6,435 nt of DNA, taken from contig JASHWN010000392.1 of assembly GCA_030044035.1 (NCBI GenBank), forward strand, positions 1 through 6,435. Direction: 5' to 3'. Origin of the DNA: Xanthobacteraceae bacterium. GTDB lineage: Bacteria; Pseudomonadota; Alphaproteobacteria; Rhizobiales; Xanthobacteraceae. Below the pieces are notes generated by a model that was given only the letters and a program-made list of their open reading frames with translations, made no database searches and was not told the origin of the DNA. The translations under genes were made by a program, and so were the position numbers. Positions 1 to 5,770 of this stretch are shown one piece after another. Position 1 is the first letter of the stretch; each line of letters begins with the position of its first letter.

Positions 1-830
1 GTCTCGTTGGTCTCGGCCTCGAGCCACGGCAAGGTCACCATCAGCGCGTTGACGTCGCGCAGATCGATCATCGCCAAAGCCTTGGCCTCGCAGAACGCCT
101 TGTAGACGCTGGTCGCCAGCCACGGATATTTTTCGGCGAGCGAGCGGCGGATGCCGATCAGGTGCATGATCGGGAACAGTTTTGTTTTTTTGTAATAGGC
201 CTGTTCCGCTGCGCGGGTGTCGGGAAACAGCCGCGCGATGTGCGGCTCGCCGTTAAGGAACGAGGACGGCGCGCGCGCGGTAAACAGCGCGTCGAGCTCG
301 CCGTCGCGCAGCATGCCGACCAGCGTCTTATCGTCGCCGATCGGCTGCAGGTCGAGGCCGGGGATGGCCTTGAGCGGCGTGCGCTCATGGCGGCCGGCCT
401 GCTCCTGGCCGCCGCTGCGCCAATGGATGTCCGACGGCTTGACGCCGTATTCGTGCTGCATGATGCCGCGCATCCAGACCACCGCGGTGATCTGATATTC
501 CGGCACGCCGATGCGCTTGCCGGGCAGATCCTCCGGCTGCTTTATGCCGGCGCCGTTGCGGATGTAGATGCCGGAATGGCGGAAAATCCGCGATACGAAG
601 GCGGGCACGCCGATGTAATGGGCGTTGCCCGCGGAGACGGTACGCAGATAACTGGAGAACGACAGCTCGGACACGTCGAATTCGTGAAACTTGAAGGCGC
701 GGTGAAAAATCTCCTCCGGGTAGAGCGGCAAGTAGGTGACGGCGCAGCCGTCGACGTTCACGCGCCCGTCCCTGATCGCCCGCGTCCGGTCGTAATTGCC
801 GCACGCGATCGTTATCGGCACATCCACCAT
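1..830 (-). CDS. 4,5-dihydroxyphthalate decarboxylase-family protein (PBP type II fold), 3'-truncated by window edge
   Basis: Reading the minus strand from the ATG at 830 gives an uninterrupted frame of about 276 residues that runs off the window, so the C-terminus is missing; family members are usually about 320-335 aa. It opens MVDVPITIACGNYDRT, followed by DVSELSFSSYL (about residues 52-62) and PAFVSRIFRHSGIYI (about 76-90), a pattern typical of the Pht5-like decarboxylase group, which shares the periplasmic-binding-protein fold. There is no signal peptide, which fits a cytoplasmic enzyme rather than an ABC transporter binding protein. Known members convert 4,5-dihydroxyphthalate to protocatechuate, but many homologues have unknown substrates, so the reaction is inferred. 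An in-frame ATG at 848 would add six residues (MTENKQ), but it lies inside a REP arm with only an abutting AGG upstream. The 830 start has a GGA about 10 nt upstream and is preferred. It is divergent from the ring-cleavage dioxygenase, which suggests a shared aromatic pathway. Confidence 0.82.
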   Translation of the reverse strand, partial: MVDVPITIACGNYDRTRAIRDGRVNVDGCAVTYLPLYPEEIFHRAFKFHEFDVSELSFSSYLRTVSAGNAHYIGVPAFVSRIFRHSGIYIRNGAGIKQPEDLPGKRIGVPEYQITAVVWMRGIMQHEYGVKPSDIHWRSGGQEQAGRHERTPLKAIPGLDLQPIGDDKTLVGMLRDGELDALFTARAPSSFLNGEPHIARLFPDTRAAEQAYYKKTKLFPIMHLIGIRRSLAEKYPWLATSVYKAFCEAKALAMIDLRDVNALMVTLPWLEAETNE

Positions 831-841
831 TTGTTTGTTTT

Positions 842-947
842 CCGTCATCCTGAGGTGGCCGCCGCAGGCGGCCCTCGAAGGATGCGGCCGAGGCGCCCGG
901 GCCGTCGCCCTTCGAGGCTCGCTTACGCTCGCGCCTCAGGGTGACGG
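842..947. repeat. Pair of inverted REP-like palindromes (BIME-like element)
   Basis: Two related hairpin units face each other. The left unit, 846-884, runs from CATCCTGAGG to CTCGAAGGATG and contains a perfect inner stem GGCCGCC/GGCGGCC (857-863 and 867-873, 3-nt loop). The right unit, about 908-945, is the reverse complement of the same consensus, with CCCTTCGAGG (908-917) and CCTCAGGGTGACGG (934-947). As a whole, the outer arms 842-855 and 934-947 pair over 14 bp with one mismatch, and the inner arms 873-882 and 908-917 pair over 10 bp with one mismatch. Such extragenic palindromes are common in Bradyrhizobium-type genomes. They may stabilise mRNA ends, terminate transcription or be REP-transposase substrates; none of these roles can be decided here. 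The element lies between divergent genes and reaches into the alternative decarboxylase start at 848. Confidence 0.85.
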
Positions 948-964
948 CAGGTACGCCTCGTATA

Positions 965-992
965 GTTGCTTTCCATGGACCTGTGAAGCAAC
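965..992. promoter_or_regulatory. Perfect 7-bp dyad upstream of the dioxygenase gene, candidate operator
   Basis: GTTGCTT (965-971) and AAGCAAC (986-992) are perfect inverted repeats separated by 14 nt. The dyad sits 85-112 nt upstream of the dioxygenase start codon, outside the REP pair. Its position and dyad symmetry suit a binding site for a LysR-type or similar dimeric regulator, and two LysR genes lie nearby. Identity as an operator is inference. It could also fold as an RNA hairpin if the transcript starts upstream. Confidence 0.4.
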
Positions 993-1064
993 GCGGCGCG
1001 CATGGCTAATACGCCGCATCGTCGCGCTTGTTGTTCGGCTGCCGGCGCGATAATTTTGCCGGCG

Positions 1065-1070
1065 AGGAGA
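1065..1070 (+). promoter_or_regulatory. Ribosome binding site deciding the dioxygenase start
   Basis: AGGAGA at 1065-1070 is a strong Shine-Dalgarno match, 6 nt before the ATG at 1077. It favours this start over the in-frame ATG at 1002, which has no comparable site and would add 25 residues unlike the family. A second ATG at 1080 directly follows, so initiation one codon later is also possible. Confidence 0.8.
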
Positions 1071-1076
1071 ACGACC

Positions 1077-2138
1077 ATGATGTCAACCGTGATCGGCGGC
1101 GCCATGCTGCCGCATGCGCCGCAGTTCTTCACCATGCCGGACACCGAGGACAAGGCGCTGGTCGCCCATGTGCGCGAGGTGGCGGCCGATATCGGCAAGC
1201 GGCTGCGCGCGCTTGATCCCGACCTCTGGATCATCTTTTCCAACGACCACGCCGAGCAGTTTTTCCACAACGCGGCGCCGCCGTTCACCGTCCATGTCGG
1301 CGGCGAGGCAACCGGCGAATTCGCCGGGCGAAAATTTCACTGGAAGGTGCCGAGCGAGATCGGCTTCGAGCTGGTGCGGCAGCTGTACCGGCAGAATTTC
1401 GATCCGGCCTTCAGCTCGACGGCGAAGATCGATTACGCCATCGGCATTCCGCTCACCCATTTGGGCCACACCGATCCGGTGCTGCCGATCTACGTCAACG
1501 CCTACCTGCCGCCGCAGCCCACCATGGAGCGCTGCTACGCGTTCGGCCAGGCGGTGGCGCGCACCGTCACCGCGCTGGGGCTCAAGACCGTGATCCTGTC
1601 GAGCGGCGGCATGTCGCATTTCCCCGGCACCGACCGCTATTCCAATCCGGAGCTCGCCTGGGACCGGCGCGTCCTGGAACAGCTCGCGGCCGGCAAGCTG
1701 AAATCGCTGATCGGGTTCGACGAGGGCGAGCTCGACGACACCGGCAATATCGAGCTGCGCTGCTGGGCGGCCGCCGCCGGCGCGCTCGGCGAGCGCAAGC
1801 CGGACGTGGTCTCGATGGACCCGAGCTGGCATCACAATTACGCCTCGCTCGGCTGGATCGGCGGCGACGGCGAAAAGCCGCAGGCGGCGCATTATCCCTC
1901 GATCAAGCCCGAACTGGTCGAGCTGACCTCGGCGCTGCACGGCCTCGCCCACGATGCGGGGATGCGGGCGCAATACATGGCCAACGCTTCAGCATTCGCC
2001 GACCGCTTCAACCTGCCGCCCGAGCAGCGCGAGGCGCTGATCAAGCTCGACATGCCGTCGATCGTGAAAATGGGCGCGCACCCGCTGGTGCCGTTCCTGG
2101 CGCAGCTGCAGATGCAGCGGCTGCGGCCGCAGCGCTGA
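1077..2138 (+). CDS. Class III extradiol ring-cleavage dioxygenase, fused LigB-like and LigA-like domains
   Basis: This 353-residue protein resembles the protocatechuate 4,5-dioxygenase beta subunit (LigB) superfamily, Fe(II) enzymes that open catecholic rings beside the hydroxyl pair. The expected iron ligands are visible: His13 in MLPHAP, His58 in FSNDHAEQF, and Glu226 in DDTGNIELRCW. His181 in SSGGMSHFPG matches the family's catalytic histidine. Further conserved stretches are GIPLTHLGH (about 123-131) and SMDPSWHHNYASLGW (about 246-260). Residues from about 285 to the end (AFADRFNLPPEQREAL, then GAHPLVPFLAQL) look like a LigA alpha-subunit segment, so both subunits appear fused, as in gallate-type dioxygenases. 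The substrate (protocatechuate, gallate or another catechol) cannot be read from the sequence. The start at 1077 is fixed by the AGGAGA site. A truncated relative of its C-terminal segment lies at 5550-5677. The gene faces the Bug gene tail to tail, across 121 bp. Confidence 0.88.
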   Translation: MMSTVIGGAMLPHAPQFFTMPDTEDKALVAHVREVAADIGKRLRALDPDLWIIFSNDHAEQFFHNAAPPFTVHVGGEATGEFAGRKFHWKVPSEIGFELVRQLYRQNFDPAFSSTAKIDYAIGIPLTHLGHTDPVLPIYVNAYLPPQPTMERCYAFGQAVARTVTALGLKTVILSSGGMSHFPGTDRYSNPELAWDRRVLEQLAAGKLKSLIGFDEGELDDTGNIELRCWAAAAGALGERKPDVVSMDPSWHHNYASLGWIGGDGEKPQAAHYPSIKPELVELTSALHGLAHDAGMRAQYMANASAFADRFNLPPEQREALIKLDMPSIVKMGAHPLVPFLAQLQMQRLRPQR

Positions 2139-2259
2139 CGTAACTGGCGTTTCCCGGGCGCAGCGCAGCAAAAGCGCGTTGACGCGCGTCTTCGACGCGC
2201 TATTGGCGCAGCGCAGTGGTGCGCCGCGCGCTTGCTGGGTCCAACCGGTACTGTCGATA
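2139..2259. other. Convergent intergenic region with palindromes and direct repeats, possible bidirectional terminator or degenerate REP
   Basis: The region separates two convergent stop codons. It holds an 11-bp direct repeat GCGCAGCGCAG (2158-2168 and 2206-2216), an inverted repeat AGCGCGT/ACGCGCT (2173-2179 and 2195-2201), and within that loop a perfect palindrome GACGCGCGTC (2181-2190). There is no T-run after any stem, so a classic intrinsic terminator is not shown. The composition recalls REP-like intergenic elements. Position between converging genes suggests a role in ending transcription, which is inference. Confidence 0.45.
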
Positions 2260-3237
2260 TCAATCCACCTTGGCCCCGGAGAATTTGACGGCCTTGGCCC
2301 ATCGTTGCGTATCGGCGGCGACGAAGGCGTCAAGCTCGCTCGGACTCATGATCATCGGCTCGCCGCCCAGGTCGCGAATGCGGTTCGCGATTGCGGGCTC
2401 GGCGAGGCATGCGTTCACTGCTTTGTTCAGAGCCGCGACCGTGCCTGCCGGCGTTGCCTTGGGCACGCCGAGGCCGTACCACCCGGTCACCTCGTAGCCG
2501 GGGACAATGGCGGCCAGCGGCGGAATTCCGGGCAACTGCGGCGATGCGTGCAAGCTGGTGACCGCGAGCGCCCGCAGCCGCCCGTCGCCGATCAAGCCGA
2601 TCGACGTAACCACGTTGCCGAACATGAGTTGCACGCGGCCCGCCACCAGGTCGGCGCGCGCCGCCTCCGCGCCGCGGTAAGGCACGTGCACCATCGACAC
2701 GCCGGCCATCATCTGGAATAGCTCGCCCGCCAGATGCGTGCTCGTGCCGTTTCCGGCGGATGCCATATTGATCTTGCCGGGATTGGCCTTGGCGTAGCTG
2801 ATGAATTCCGCGACGCTTTTGGCCGCGAACGATGGATTGGTCAGCATCACGAGCGGGCCTTGCACGATGCCGGCCACCATGGCGATGTCGCGGATGAAAT
2901 TAAACGGCAGGTTCTTGTAGAGAGTCGCATTGATCGCGTCATTTGCAGCCGCCACGATCAGCGTGCCGCCGTCGGGCCGCGCCTGCGCCACGGCTTCGGC
3001 GGCGAGATTGCCGCCGGCGCCCGGACGATTGTCGATCACGACCGATTGACCCAGTCGTTGCTGAAGCGACGGCGCGATCAGCCGTGCGGCGATATCGCCT
3101 ACGCCCCCTGGCGGGAAGCCCGCCACGATGTGGACCGGCCGCGGCGCAAACGAATCGGCTCGTACAACAGGCGAAACGAGCGGCCATGCCGCGGCGCCGA
3201 TCGAAAGCGACAGAACTTTGCGGCGCAGAAGATTCAT
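2260..3237 (-). CDS. Bug/TctC-family periplasmic solute-binding protein
   Basis: This 325-residue protein belongs to the Bug (TctC) family, which binds carboxylates and other small organic molecules in the periplasm for tripartite tricarboxylate transporters or for sensing. The N-terminus MNLLRRKVLSLSIGAAAW with cleavage likely after VRA (residue 27) is a signal peptide, and its twin arginines (Arg5, Arg6) make Tat export plausible. Family signatures follow: VHIVAGFPPGG (about 35-45) and VVIDNRPGAGGNLAAEAV (about 66-83), then KINMASAGNGTSTHLAGELF and MVHVPYRGAEAARADLVAGR further on. Length is normal for the family. No TctA or TctB membrane subunits are in the window, so it looks like an orphan binding protein, which is common. 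Its ATG overlaps the stop of lysR1 as ATGA, so the two are probably co-transcribed and translationally coupled. The ligand is unknown; an aromatic or related acid is only a guess from the neighbours. Confidence 0.92.
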   Translation of the reverse strand: MNLLRRKVLSLSIGAAAWPLVSPVVRADSFAPRPVHIVAGFPPGGVGDIAARLIAPSLQQRLGQSVVIDNRPGAGGNLAAEAVAQARPDGGTLIVAAANDAINATLYKNLPFNFIRDIAMVAGIVQGPLVMLTNPSFAAKSVAEFISYAKANPGKINMASAGNGTSTHLAGELFQMMAGVSMVHVPYRGAEAARADLVAGRVQLMFGNVVTSIGLIGDGRLRALAVTSLHASPQLPGIPPLAAIVPGYEVTGWYGLGVPKATPAGTVAALNKAVNACLAEPAIANRIRDLGGEPMIMSPSELDAFVAADTQRWAKAVKFSGAKVD

Positions 3238-4223
3238 GAGGCGACGCGCGAAAAGAGCAGTCTCCGGAAATCCTTTTGCCTCGCGCTCCCGATCGGAGGC
3301 GGGGCAGCGCCGCTGCCGTGATTGCGAAGCGCGTGACGCTGCATTTGCCGGATCAGCAGCTTGGCCGACGGCGACGGGTCGCTGCCATAGACGAAGGCGA
3401 TCGATGTCTGGGGCACCGGATCGGCCGCGATGTCGCGGAAGACCACGTTGGCAACGCTCGTCGTTTTCATAAGCCCCGGCACGACCGCGATGCCATGGCC
3501 GAGGGCGACGTAAGCCAGCACCGTGGTGAAATCGTCGTCGCGCTTGACCACGCGCGGTATGAAATTGCCGCTGCGGGCGATGGCCTCGGTATAGCGGAAG
3601 AAGCCCATGTCAAGCTCGGGTGTGATACTGACGAACGCCTCGCGCGCGAGCATCGCGGGACTGATGTCCTCGCGCAGCGCGAGCGGATGTTCGCTCGGCA
3701 GCGCCAGCGCCAAGGGCTCGCGACAGATTTCGAAGCCGCGGACGCCCGACGGATATTTTTGCGGCATACGCGCGAAACCGGCATCCAGCTCCTTGCGCAG
3801 GATTCCGGCAATCTGCGCGATCGACGCCCGCTTGTGGATCGCCACGTCGATCGCCGGATGGGCTTGCTGGAACGCACCGATCCAGTCTCGCAGCAAGCCC
3901 GTGGCGGACATCGAGGCCAGGAAGCCGAGTTGTAAACGGCCCAGCTCGCCGCGTCCGGCCTGCCGGGTAATCGCCGCCGCCTCTTCGACCTGGCGCAAGA
4001 TCTCACGCGCGCGAGACAGAAGGCGCTGGCCTGCGTCGGTGACGACGACTTTCTTGCTGCCTCTTCGCTCCAGCAGCCTGGTGCCGAGCTCGCTTTCAAG
4101 TTTCTGGATCTGATGGGTGAGCGTCGGCGGCGTGATGCCGAGCCGCTCGGCGGCGCCGGCGAAATGCTGCTCCTCGGCGACCGCGACGAAATAGTGGAAC
4201 AGGCGGGTCTCGATGTGGCTCAT
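3234..4223 (-). CDS. LysR-family transcriptional regulator, copy 1 (upstream of Bug gene)
   Basis: This 329-residue protein is a LysR-type regulator of normal length. The N-terminal winged helix-turn-helix spans about residues 4-62 (LFHYFVAVAEEQHFAGAAERL, then GITPPTLTHQIQKLESELG). A linker helix follows, and the effector-binding domain starts at about 95 (GRLQLGFLAS). LysR proteins bind DNA as tetramers and respond to small molecules, often aromatic acids or pathway intermediates. The start at 4223 aligns exactly with the start of the neighbouring paralogue. Only a weak GGGG precedes it. The stop overlaps the Bug start by 4 bp, which suggests the regulator and the binding protein form one transcript, with autoregulation likely. 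It is about 75% identical to copy 2 over the first 300 residues by hand alignment, and the two differ completely at residues 127-135. The C-terminal tail, rich in Arg and Ser, is less conserved. The effector is unknown. Confidence 0.94.
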   Translation of the reverse strand: MSHIETRLFHYFVAVAEEQHFAGAAERLGITPPTLTHQIQKLESELGTRLLERRGSKKVVVTDAGQRLLSRAREILRQVEEAAAITRQAGRGELGRLQLGFLASMSATGLLRDWIGAFQQAHPAIDVAIHKRASIAQIAGILRKELDAGFARMPQKYPSGVRGFEICREPLALALPSEHPLALREDISPAMLAREAFVSITPELDMGFFRYTEAIARSGNFIPRVVKRDDDFTTVLAYVALGHGIAVVPGLMKTTSVANVVFRDIAADPVPQTSIAFVYGSDPSPSAKLLIRQMQRHALRNHGSGAAPPPIGSARQKDFRRLLFSRVAS

Positions 4224-4325
4224 GGGTTTGACCCCATCAAATCAACTCGCGATTCGACTTTAATGCCGAAACGTGTCTACTATCTTAGATTATTATCACG
4301 AGTTGTACTAACAAAAACTTGTGCG
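4224..4325 (-). promoter_or_regulatory. lysR1 leader, conserved with the lysR2 leader; contains a TTGT-N4-ACAA dyad
   Basis: These about 100 bp are AT-rich against the surroundings and align with 5382-5486 upstream of lysR2, sharing for example GACCCCAT, GCGAT, TAGATTAT and a distal TTG(C/T)GCGG. Conservation outside the coding region suggests a promoter or autoregulatory operator carried over in the duplication. TTGTACTAACAA at 4303-4314 is an inverted TTGT/ACAA pair, and ATCTTAGAT at 4282-4290 is a palindrome. A -10-like AATAAT (reverse complement of 4289-4294) falls in the conserved block, but no convincing -35 is visible. Confidence 0.5.
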
Positions 4326-4373
4326 GCTTGCTTTCGTCAGCGGTCGAAATTTGACGCCCGCACGACGCACCCG

Positions 4374-4388
4374 GCGCTCCTTGAGCGC
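4374..4388 (-). terminator. Short perfect hairpin after lysR2, weak terminator candidate
   Basis: GCGCTC (4374-4379) and GAGCGC (4383-4388) form a perfect 6-bp stem with a 3-nt loop, starting 19 nt past the lysR2 stop on the minus strand. No T-run follows, so Rho-independent termination is uncertain. If it does not terminate, lysR2 could read through into lysR1 and the Bug gene. Confidence 0.35.
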
Positions 4389-4406
4389 ATTGCATCGCCT
4401 TGCGTG

Positions 4407-5381
4407 TCACGCTCCGCGCGAAAAGACGAGCTTCGGGAAACTTTTTTGCCTCGGGGTCCAGCTCGGCGGCGCGGCGCCCTTGCCGTCCGCGTGACGCCGC
4501 ATGTGCCGGATCAGCAATTTGGCCGACGGCGACGGCTCGCTGCCATAGACGAAAGCGATCGATGTCTGCGGAATCGGATCGGCCGCGATGTCGCGGAAGA
4601 CGACATCCGCGACGTTCATCGTTTTCAGCGTCTCCGGCACGACCGCGATGCCATAGCCGAGGGCGACGTACACCAGCACCGTCATGAAATCTTCGTCGCG
4701 CTTGACCACCCGCGGTATGAAATTGCCGATGCCGGCGACGACCTCGGTGTAGCCGAAGAACCCTAAGTCAGGCTCCGGTGTGGTATTGACGAAGGCCTCG
4801 CGCGCGAGCATCGCGGGGCTGATGGCCGCGTGCCGCGCCAGCGCATGCTCGCTCGGCAGCGCCAGCGCCAGGTGCTGGCGATAGATTTCGAAGCCGCGGA
4901 CGCCCGACGGATATTTGTGCGGCGCGCGTATGAAACCGGCATCCAGCTCCTTGCGCATGATTCCGCCGATCTGCGCCATCGGCACCAGCATGCGCAGCGT
5001 GATGTCGATCGCCGGATGGGCCTCTTGGAACGGCCCGATCCAACCTCGCAGCAAGCCCGCGCCGGACAGCGAGGCCAGGAAACCGAGTTGAAGGCGGCCC
5101 AGCTCGCCGCGTCCGGCCTGCCGGGCAACCGCCGCCGCCTCTTCGACCTGGCGCAGCGCTTCCCGCGCGCCGGCCAGAAAGCGCTGGCCTGCCTCGGTGA
5201 CAACGACTTTGGTGTTGCCTTTTCGTATCAGCAGCTGCACGCCGAGCTGGCTCTCGAGTTTTTTGATCTGATGGGTGAGCGTCGGCCGCGCGATGCCGAG
5301 GCGCAACGCGGCGCGCGCGAAATGCCGCTCCTCGGCGACCGCCACGAAATAGCGGAACAGGCGGTTTTCGATGTCGCTCAT
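4407..5381 (-). CDS. LysR-family transcriptional regulator, copy 2 (paralogue of copy 1)
   Basis: This 324-residue LysR-type regulator starts MSDIENRLFRYFVAVAEERHF, with the helix-turn-helix at about residues 17-43 (GIARPTLTHQIKKLESQLG) and the effector domain from about 95. An upstream in-frame ATG at 5396 would add MGSKR. It is rejected because the same ATGGGGTC sequence upstream of copy 1 is out of frame (14 nt against 15 nt to the start), so the extension is not conserved, while the MS(D/H)IE start aligns in both. The recognition region is nearly identical to copy 1 and the effector domain is more divergent, so the two may share operators but sense different molecules. It is transcribed in the same direction as copy 1, 183 bp upstream of it. 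Its divergent neighbour across 389 bp is the glutathione S-transferase gene. The regulated genes cannot be named from the sequence. Confidence 0.93.
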   Translation of the reverse strand: MSDIENRLFRYFVAVAEERHFARAALRLGIARPTLTHQIKKLESQLGVQLLIRKGNTKVVVTEAGQRFLAGAREALRQVEEAAAVARQAGRGELGRLQLGFLASLSGAGLLRGWIGPFQEAHPAIDITLRMLVPMAQIGGIMRKELDAGFIRAPHKYPSGVRGFEIYRQHLALALPSEHALARHAAISPAMLAREAFVNTTPEPDLGFFGYTEVVAGIGNFIPRVVKRDEDFMTVLVYVALGYGIAVVPETLKTMNVADVVFRDIAADPIPQTSIAFVYGSEPSPSAKLLIRHMRRHADGKGAAPPSWTPRQKSFPKLVFSRGA

Positions 5382-5549
5382 CCGTTTAGACCCCATGGAA
5401 TGAACTTGCGATGCGCCCTCAATGACAGAAGGGCGCCTACGATCCTAGATTATGTTTCTGAACTTTACAAACATAAAATTGCGCGGAGCGTGGTAACTCG
5501 AATCGGGCAACCCGTGATCCGCCACGTGGCTGCGAGGCTTTCACCGCCG
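5382..5549 (-). promoter_or_regulatory. lysR2 leader region, first part of the lysR2-GST intergenic gap
   Basis: Bases 5382-5486 match the lysR1 leader, including GACCCCAT, CTAGATTAT and TTGCGCGG. CATAAT (reverse complement of 5449-5454) is a reasonable -10 for lysR2, though no good -35 is seen. Homology to the lysR1 leader stops at about 5486. GCCACGTGGC at 5521-5530 is a perfect 10-bp palindrome of unknown meaning. I see no gene here. Confidence 0.45.
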
Positions 5550-5677
5550 GCACGGCCTCGCCCACGATGCGGCGATGCGGCCGCAATACATGGCCGACGC
5601 CGCGGCGTTCGCCGACCGCTTCAGCCTGCCGGCGGAGCAGCGCGAGGCGCAGATCAAGCTCGACATGCCCTCGATCG
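5550..5677 (+). pseudogene. Remnant of a second extradiol dioxygenase gene (LigA-like C-terminal part only)
   Basis: These 128 bp align without gaps to 1937-2064 of the intact dioxygenase gene, with 12 mismatches by hand count (about 91% identity). In frame it reads HGLAHDAAMRPQYM, then AFADRFSLPAEQREAQIKLD, matching residues 288-329 of the intact protein. It has 8 amino-acid differences, among them Leu to Gln and Val to Ala. Homology stops abruptly at both ends: upstream there is no dioxygenase sequence, and downstream the GAHPL tail is replaced by a REP-like hairpin. The catalytic LigB domain is absent. An open frame from the internal ATG at 5575 to 5778 exists, but it has no ribosome binding site and runs into the GST start, so I treat this as a non-functional fragment. 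A stand-alone small LigA-like protein is an unlikely alternative. Confidence 0.8.
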
Positions 5678-5678
5678 C

Positions 5679-5706
5679 CCCGGATTTCGCTGGTGCTCAA
5701 TCCGGG
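5679..5706. repeat. REP-like stem-loop at the broken end of the dioxygenase remnant
   Basis: CCCGGATT (5679-5686) and AATCCGGG (5699-5706) form a perfect 8-bp stem around a 12-nt loop, a form common among extragenic palindromes in related genomes. It starts 2 bp after homology to the intact dioxygenase ends. A 9-bp tandem repeat GCTACGCTT follows at 5706-5714 and 5715-5723. It may have inserted into, or served as a recombination end for, the broken gene. Confidence 0.7.
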
Positions 5707-5770
5707 CTACGCTTGCTACGCTTGCTCTATCCATTCGGCGAACCTATCGAGCGACAAACGCGAGCCCAAC

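Noticed and set aside
185..191. Run of seven T (poly-A in the gene) inside the decarboxylase-like gene, possible slippage or frameshift site
   Set aside because: The frame continues cleanly on both sides with family-like residues (YYKKTKLFPIMH), so there is no sign of a programmed shift or a break.
162..944. Long plus-strand open frame (about 260 codons) over the first gene
   Set aside because: It is a shadow of the decarboxylase-like gene on the minus strand. Its residues are Arg/Ala-rich and match no family, and it runs through the REP pair.
1083..1973. Minus-strand open frame of about 296 codons opposite the dioxygenase
   Set aside because: The plus-strand frame carries a full set of LigB residues and a good ribosome binding site. 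The antisense frame is a product of high GC content.
842..5706. CRISPR array or mobile element with transposase
   Set aside because: The repeats are isolated palindromes without regular spacers, and no transposase or integrase frame is present.
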